Shown here in pieces: positions 59,090 to 64,000 of a stretch of DNA of 64,000 nucleotides. The first letter of the stretch is position 1. Each line of letters opens with the position of its first letter. Source of the DNA: Acidobacteriaceae bacterium (lineage in GTDB: Bacteria; Acidobacteriota; Terriglobia; Terriglobales; Acidobacteriaceae); contig PMYL01000007.1 of assembly GCA_003170825.1 (NCBI GenBank), forward strand, positions 1 to 64,000, in the 5' to 3' direction. Made by a program: the position numbers and the translations under genes. The notes beneath the pieces were generated by a model, which was given only the letters and a program-made list of their open reading frames with translations, was not told the DNA's origin and did no database searches.

Positions 59090-59815
59090 ATGGAACAGTT
59101 CCCATGCGGCCGTCGCGTCGCATTCTTCGGCGGCAGTTTCGACCCGCCCCATCTGGGCCATCTGGCCGTGGCGCGCGCTGCCCGCGCTGCCCTCGGCCTC
59201 GATACCGTGCTCTTCGCCCCGGTCGGCGCGCAGCCGCTCAAGCTGTATGGATCGACCGCCAGCTTTGAAGACCGCCTGGCCATGACCCGGCTGGCCATAG
59301 CCGGCGAGCCTGGTTTCGCGATCTCCCTGGCCGATGCGCCCAAGCCCTCGGGCGCGCCCAACTATACTCTGGAGACCCTCCAGAGCCTGCGCGCCGGGCT
59401 CCCGCCCGATGGCGCTCTGTTTTGCCTGATGGGCGCCGACTCGTTTGCCGGGCTGCGCCGCTGGCATCGTGCTGCGGATATTCCTTTTGTGGCGCCTTTG
59501 ATCGTCGCCTCACGGCCCTCCCAGTCTCGTTGGCGGCTGGACGGCCTCAAGGCCGCGCTGCCGGAGGGATTGGCGATTGAAGCAGCGGTGGAAGCCGGCG
59601 TAGCCGAGTCCGAAATCGAGGTTCGGCGCTGCCTGCTCCGCAACCCGGCGGGTGACAGCGCGCCGTTTTACCTGCTGCCGGGGCTGGAGGTCGAGATCAG
59701 CGCCTCTGAGATTCGGGAGCAGGTCCGCGCGGCTGCCGGAGGCCGGGCGCCGGTACGCGAACTGCTTCCCGCTCCCGTTTCGGCTTACATTCGCGCCCAC
59801 GGACTCTATCGCTGA
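59090..59815 (+). CDS. nadD: Nicotinate-nucleotide adenylyltransferase
   Basis: NadD adenylates nicotinate mononucleotide in NAD synthesis. The product is about 241 residues. The nucleotidyltransferase site is RVAFFGGSFDPPHLGHLAVAR with the H-x-G-H motif; then SGAPNYTLETLQSLR, FCLMGADSFAGLRRWHRA and the C-terminal ISASEIREQVRAA, a variant of I-S/S-T-x-I-R. TACGAT lies exactly 6 bases before the ATG at 59090; longer starts at 59030 would overlap it. It precedes rsfS, the common nadD-rsfS order. Confidence 0.96.
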   Translation: MEQFPCGRRVAFFGGSFDPPHLGHLAVARAARAALGLDTVLFAPVGAQPLKLYGSTASFEDRLAMTRLAIAGEPGFAISLADAPKPSGAPNYTLETLQSLRAGLPPDGALFCLMGADSFAGLRRWHRAADIPFVAPLIVASRPSQSRWRLDGLKAALPEGLAIEAAVEAGVAESEIEVRRCLLRNPAGDSAPFYLLPGLEVEISASEIREQVRAAAGGRAPVRELLPAPVSAYIRAHGLYR

Positions 59816-59843
59816 CTTGCTCCTGTCTGATTGAAGGGCTACG

Positions 59844-60509
59844 ATGAAGCTCGGAGAACTATCGCAACGAATGACGACCGAGACAAAGCAGCAAACCCGC
59901 ATCCTCGTGCAAGCCGCCGCCGCGGTCTGTGAAGACAAGAAGGGCGAAGACACCCGCATCCTCGAACTCGACCCCATCGACGCCGGCCTGTCCGACTTCT
60001 TCCTCGTTACTTCCGCCACTAACGACCGCCAGGCCGTCGCCATCGCCGATGAAATCGAGCACAAGCTCAAGAAGGAATTCGGCGCATACCCCAACTCCGT
60101 CGAGGGCCGCCGCCAGGGCGAATGGATCCTCCTCGACTATGTGGACTTTGTGGTCCACGTCTTTCTCACCGAGCGCCGCGCCTTCTACGACATCGAGCGG
60201 CTGCGCAAGTCCGCACGTCCGCTCACCCCGGCCGAGTTCGACGCCGAACTGAAGGCCGCCCTCGCCGCCCGGACCCGCGCCGCCCGTAGGAATGCCTCCG
60301 CCAAGGCCAGGCCGGTCGCCGCCAAAGTTGCGGTCGAATCCACGGCGAAGAAGTCCGCAAAGAAGGCGCCGGCGGCTGCCAAGTCCTCTGTTGCGAAGAA
60401 GGCGATGGCGAAGTCCGCCGCAAAGAAGGCCCCAGCACGAAAGTCCGCGCCAAAGAAAACTGCCGCGAAGAAGGCTGTTGCCACGAAGAAGACAAGCAAG
60501 AAGGATTGA
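59844..60509 (+). CDS. rsfS: Ribosomal silencing factor RsfS with histone H1-like tail
   Basis: RsfS binds ribosomal protein uL14 and blocks subunit joining under starvation. The product is 221 residues, about twice the usual length. Residues about 15-125 are the RsfS domain: DPIDAGLSDFFLVTSATNDRQAVAIADEIEH, EGRRQGEWILLDYVDFVVHVF, RAFYDIERLR. Residues about 140-221 are almost only Lys, Ala, Pro, Ser, with repeated AKKSAKKAPA-type units like histone H1. GAAGGG lies 5 bases before the ATG. It forms an operon with nadD (28-base gap) ending at a strong terminator. Confidence 0.95.
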   Translation: MKLGELSQRMTTETKQQTRILVQAAAAVCEDKKGEDTRILELDPIDAGLSDFFLVTSATNDRQAVAIADEIEHKLKKEFGAYPNSVEGRRQGEWILLDYVDFVVHVFLTERRAFYDIERLRKSARPLTPAEFDAELKAALAARTRAARRNASAKARPVAAKVAVESTAKKSAKKAPAAAKSSVAKKAMAKSAAKKAPARKSAPKKTAAKKAVATKKTSKKD

Positions 60510-60571
60510 CCGGTTCGCGGCTTCGGGTTTGTGCGGCAAGCCCTCCGGTTTTGAAGGAGTCAGAACAATAC

Positions 60572-60600
60572 AAAGGGCGCCCCGAGGGGCGCCCTTTTTG
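60572..60600. terminator. Strong bidirectional intrinsic terminator
   Basis: AAAGGGCGCCC (60572-60582) and GGGCGCCCTTT (60587-60597) form a perfect GC-rich stem with a 4-base loop, followed by TTG and preceded by ATACA. It lies between the converging rsfS and TonB-receptor genes. Confidence 0.9.
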
Positions 60601-60618
60601 TTGTGGCCTTCGATTCAA

Positions 60619-63600
60619 TTAGAAGACAAAGGTGCCCTTCAACTGGATCAGCCGTGGCGAGGCGTCGCCGCCAAGGAACGCGCCCAGGACCGAGGTTGGC
60701 GTGCTGGCCGCGCTGTAAAGGAGGCCATCGCTGGATCCGTCAGCCACGTCGGAAAGCGGAAGCTGGAAGTTCGTGTGGTTGAACAGATTGAAGAACTGCA
60801 CTGCAACCTTCAGCTTGGCCGTTTCCATTCTGGGGATCTTGAAGCCCTTGGACAGATCCAGATCAAAGTCCGTGTAGTTCGGCCCATACAGTTGGTTGCG
60901 CCGTTGCTGCCCGTAGTCGGTCGCGGGTACAAAGTGGGAGGCAAAGTCGCAAGGCGTGGTGGCATGCGCCTTGCCGCCGCAATGGTGGTTGAAGTTGTTG
61001 TCGAGCTGCATGGCGAGCGCACCAACTCCATAGGTAGGAGTAGTGGTTCCATCCGCCACCGAGAAGGGATAGCCGGAGTTGTGGAAGACGGTGCCGGCCA
61101 ACTCCCAGTTGTCTACCAGAATCCTCGGCCCGGCAAAATGCGGGATGTTGATGGTGTAGTTGGCGCTGATGTAGTGCCGCGTATCGTAATCCGCGTTGCC
61201 GTAGTTCTGGGCAAGGATGTGGGGATTGATCTGGCCGATGGGGTTGATGCCGAAGGCGTCGAAGCCGCCGTTGGAGCTGGTATCCAGCGCGTGGCCATAG
61301 ACGTAGTTGAACTGCAGGGTGATCCAGCTGAGGCGGCTGGTTGCGGTGACCTGCAATCCATTGTAGTTCGAGCTCGAGCCGCTGTAGAACTCGGTGACCG
61401 AGCCCAGCGAGGCGTTGGGCCGGGCAGCAGGCAGTGACGCGATCACACTGCTATACGCGTTTGGCATCCGTTGGACAGGCTGATGATAGGTGTGGTTGCC
61501 AACGTAGGTCACCGCAATCGCCGTGTTCTTGGCAACCTGGTGCTCGATGGCAAGACTCCACTCTTCATAGGTCGGCAAGGAAATCTTATGCGCCACCGAT
61601 ATGAAGGTCGGCCGGGTAAAGACTCCGCCGGATGTGTGACCGCCGGATGTGACGCCGCCGGTTGCGCAATAGATGCTGAGCGGATCCGGGCAGGTGCCGG
61701 CCGCATTCAGGTAATAGCCGCCTAAGGGAAACAGAGCCTGGAGCGCGTTGTTCGAGGTGACTGCGATGGCGTGGCCGCTTCCCGTCTGGGTGGGGCCAAG
61801 AGGAGTAGCAGTGCCCCCTGAACTATAAGAATAACCGGTGGCTGCGCTAAAAGCCGCACCCAGGACGGTAAACCGGTCTTCGTTGGGCACGTTTCCGACC
61901 AGGTCGCCCATGATCTGCGCGGGGAAGTAATCGGCAAACATGCCAAAGCCGCCGCGGACCGTGGTCTTGGAACCGGGTCCGCTGGGAAGATACGAGAAGC
62001 CCACGCGGGGTTCCCAGGCAATATTCTGCTGCTGGAAGAAGGCTTGCGACCGGCCGGAGGCGATCAGGCTGTTGTACGGGGTCGCTCTGCTGGTCGGCAG
62101 CGAACTGAAGTCCTGCGAGAAGTTCGAAACGCAGTTGGTGCGGCAGAGCGGGTTCGAGTTGTGCTCTACTCGCAATCCGGCAGTGATCGTCAAGTTCGGA
62201 ATTGGCTTCCATTGATCCTGGACATAGAAGCCCTCCACGTAGAGCGCAACCGGCTCGGAAAGACGCTGCGGGAAGCGCTCTAACCATTCATCGCCCCAGC
62301 CGGCAGCAAAGGAGCCCTGATCAAGGACTACGTTCTCGCCGCCGCCGAATTTGATGTTGTGCTCGCTATCCGTATAGTCGGTGATGTCGTCCCGGCGGAA
62401 GGCATAGCCGACCTTCCAGTTATTCTTGCCCTTGGTCCAGCTCAGATCGTCGGTGAACTGGTAACCGGTTACGTTGCGGCCCTGCGGGAAGGCATAGTCC
62501 GCGCCGCCGACCCAGTCGGAGGCACTCCCGGAGATGTCCCAATCGCCGCCGGTAGCATAACCTTCAGGGATCAGCGTGAAGGGAATGCTGGAGCTTCCCA
62601 AGGTGAGGCCATTTGTGTTGGTAAAGATCGCGCGGTAATAGCTCGCCGCGAACAGAAACTGGTTGGTGAGTTGCGGGGTGAAAGTGTGCGTCTCGTTCAA
62701 CTGTCCTTCATAGGAAGGCTGCGGGCTTGCCGCGTCGAAGATTGGATCCAGGAAGCTGGTTTGCGTCGGCTGCACGCCATGATCCACCTTCGAGTGGATA
62801 TAGATGTGATCGTTGGCGGAGAGATTCACATCCAGGCGGTCGTTTACAAGCCATTCCTGGGCGAAGTTGGTGGTCTGGCCGTTGAATATCCAGGTGTCGG
62901 GATCGGCAGTATCCTGGGACCCTGCAGAGTAGTTCCTAGCATTATTGTAGTAGCCGAAGATCTTCTGGTACATCCCGGATTCCGCGGAGAGGCCGTTGTA
63001 CGCAAGGTTACCGTAAGGTGCGTACGCGTTTGTGGCTGATGCGCCAAGAATAGCGGCCTGATAGTTGGGGCTGGGAGCATAGACAGGTCCCCGGACCGGA
63101 ATAATAACCCGGATCCCCTCCGTATCGATGAACCCGTATATCTTGTTCTTCTTGAGGGGCCCGCCCACCGCGGCGGCCCACTGGTTCGCGTTGTCAAAGT
63201 TGCGCGGCGAACCGTAGTACTTGTTGAACCAGCTGTTTGCGTTCATGGCGCGGCCGTTCCACAGGTAAAGAAGATTGCCGTGCCACTTGCTGCCGCCGGA
63301 GCGGGAGATTTCGTTCACCTGCGCCCCGCCCAGGCCGCCGAAGGCCGCGTCGTAGCTGTTGGTGGTAACCGTCACAGTCTCGACGTCGTTGGCGCCCAGC
63401 AGCAGGTTCGTCGCGCCTGAGTTGTTCAGGTTCAGGTAGGGATCGCCCTCGTACCCGCCGTTGACGGTAAAGGTATTCGAGGTACCCGGCAGACCGTTGG
63501 TGGAGAAGTTGCCGTAGCCGCCCTGGGTATTCATCACAGCGCCGGGAGTGGTCTGAGCCACGAAGGTCAGGTCGCCGCCGGGGTTGGGCAGGTTCTGGAG

Positions 63601-64000
63601 CTGCTGCAGGTCGAAGCTGGTGGAAAGCTGCGCGTCTTCCACGTGCAGAACCTGGATGGCGCCGCTGCTGACCTCAACCGTGGTGGAGGCCTTGCCGACT
63701 GTCAGCTTGACGCTCAGTTGGGTGACGACGCCTGCGGAAACGTTGGTTTCCTGGGTTGTCGTTTCGAATCCGGCTGCAGTGATCGATACCTTGTACCTGC
63801 CCGGCTCAAGCAACGATACGCGATAGTCACCGACCCTGTCGGTCGTTACAGTCTTGACCTGGTCATTCGCGTCGTTGGTGATTGTCACCTGGGCACCCGG
63901 CAGAATGGCGCCCGTCGCATCCGTCACGGTGCCGACAATGTCGCCGGAGATGTTTGATTGGGCGTAGGCAACCGGGGCTGTGGTATTCGCCACAAAACCG
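60619..64000 (-). CDS. Oar-like TonB-dependent outer-membrane receptor, N terminus beyond the window
   Basis: At least 1126 residues are visible; the frame is open through the right edge, where the end of a signal peptide (APVAYAQS) can be seen. The mature start is a carboxypeptidase-regulatory domain (GDIVGTVTDATGAILPGAQVTIT, GDYRVSLLEPGRYKVSITAAGF). A plug-like region (FSTNGLPGTSNTFTVNGGYEGD, VNEISRSGGSKWHGNLLYLWNG) and a large beta barrel follow, ending in an aromatic residue (LKGTFVF), as outer-membrane barrels do. Such receptors are expanded in acidobacteria and are thought to import oligosaccharides. A terminator lies after the stop. Confidence 0.93.
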   Translation of the reverse strand, partial: GFVANTTAPVAYAQSNISGDIVGTVTDATGAILPGAQVTITNDANDQVKTVTTDRVGDYRVSLLEPGRYKVSITAAGFETTTQETNVSAGVVTQLSVKLTVGKASTTVEVSSGAIQVLHVEDAQLSTSFDLQQLQNLPNPGGDLTFVAQTTPGAVMNTQGGYGNFSTNGLPGTSNTFTVNGGYEGDPYLNLNNSGATNLLLGANDVETVTVTTNSYDAAFGGLGGAQVNEISRSGGSKWHGNLLYLWNGRAMNANSWFNKYYGSPRNFDNANQWAAAVGGPLKKNKIYGFIDTEGIRVIIPVRGPVYAPSPNYQAAILGASATNAYAPYGNLAYNGLSAESGMYQKIFGYYNNARNYSAGSQDTADPDTWIFNGQTTNFAQEWLVNDRLDVNLSANDHIYIHSKVDHGVQPTQTSFLDPIFDAASPQPSYEGQLNETHTFTPQLTNQFLFAASYYRAIFTNTNGLTLGSSSIPFTLIPEGYATGGDWDISGSASDWVGGADYAFPQGRNVTGYQFTDDLSWTKGKNNWKVGYAFRRDDITDYTDSEHNIKFGGGENVVLDQGSFAAGWGDEWLERFPQRLSEPVALYVEGFYVQDQWKPIPNLTITAGLRVEHNSNPLCRTNCVSNFSQDFSSLPTSRATPYNSLIASGRSQAFFQQQNIAWEPRVGFSYLPSGPGSKTTVRGGFGMFADYFPAQIMGDLVGNVPNEDRFTVLGAAFSAATGYSYSSGGTATPLGPTQTGSGHAIAVTSNNALQALFPLGGYYLNAAGTCPDPLSIYCATGGVTSGGHTSGGVFTRPTFISVAHKISLPTYEEWSLAIEHQVAKNTAIAVTYVGNHTYHQPVQRMPNAYSSVIASLPAARPNASLGSVTEFYSGSSSNYNGLQVTATSRLSWITLQFNYVYGHALDTSSNGGFDAFGINPIGQINPHILAQNYGNADYDTRHYISANYTINIPHFAGPRILVDNWELAGTVFHNSGYPFSVADGTTTPTYGVGALAMQLDNNFNHHCGGKAHATTPCDFASHFVPATDYGQQRRNQLYGPNYTDFDLDLSKGFKIPRMETAKLKVAVQFFNLFNHTNFQLPLSDVADGSSDGLLYSAASTPTSVLGAFLGGDASPRLIQLKGTFVF

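Overview
The window is a chromosomal segment of a GC-rich bacterium, most likely an acidobacterium (class Terriglobia or a relative). This is inferred from the large Oar-type TonB-dependent receptor with an N-terminal carboxypeptidase-regulatory domain, the secreted Ig-like protein, paired FtsX/MacB permeases, an HpnI-like glycosyltransferase, several plant-polysaccharide hydrolases and abundant palindromic repeats. No phage, transposase, CRISPR array, tRNA or rRNA was recognised; the one certain RNA gene is rnpB. No gene forms a long operon: most stand alone or in pairs and the strand changes often.

Layout. 1-5 kb: small unknowns, a cupin, a Uma2-type protein, membrane peptides, gcvT and a nucleotidyltransferase pair. 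5-10 kb: frr, a VapBC-like module, lipA and a dynamin-like GTPase. 10-19 kb: a c-type cytochrome lipoprotein, PBP4-type dacB, folP, purA and mutM. 19-25 kb: a pseudo-receiver protein, two tandem HIT proteins, a TrpB2-type trpB and tdh. 25-36 kb: pabBC fusion, Ig-like protein, kbl, ruvA, a VOC protein, DUF2461, HU and mnmE. 36-41 kb: GH88/105, a dehydrogenase E2, lipB and two adjacent toxin-antitoxin modules. 41-52 kb: rnpB, dut, two MacB permeases, an HpnI-like glycosyltransferase, GH57, AlkA-like glycosylase, aldehyde dehydrogenase and a TPR protein. 52-64 kb: GH2, glyA, M23 peptidase, alpha/beta hydrolase, VKOR, nadD, rsfS and the TonB receptor, which runs off the right edge.

Functional thread. 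Although scattered, many genes meet in glycine, one-carbon and lipoate metabolism: Tdh and Kbl turn threonine into glycine and acetyl-CoA, GcvT and GlyA interconvert glycine, serine and folate one-carbon units, PabBC and FolP make folate, and LipA/LipB make the lipoyl group used by the E2 protein and the glycine cleavage system. A second theme is carbohydrate use (GH88/105, GH57, GH2, TonB receptor).

Noteworthy signals. (1) TANNNT hexamers lie 6-11 nt before about 16 start codons, most of which lack a clear Shine-Dalgarno, suggesting widespread leaderless mRNAs. (2) Several families of palindromic repeats are present, and three copies sit in frame inside gcvT, pabBC and the HpnI-like gene. 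(3) A VOC gene and a repeat element are bracketed by a duplicated ruvA 3' end. (4) Heptanucleotide arrays occur at three places, one inside lipB. (5) There are at least six gene remnants, a His-rich secreted peptide, a degenerate HIT paralogue, and a TPR gene whose best start codon is ATA.
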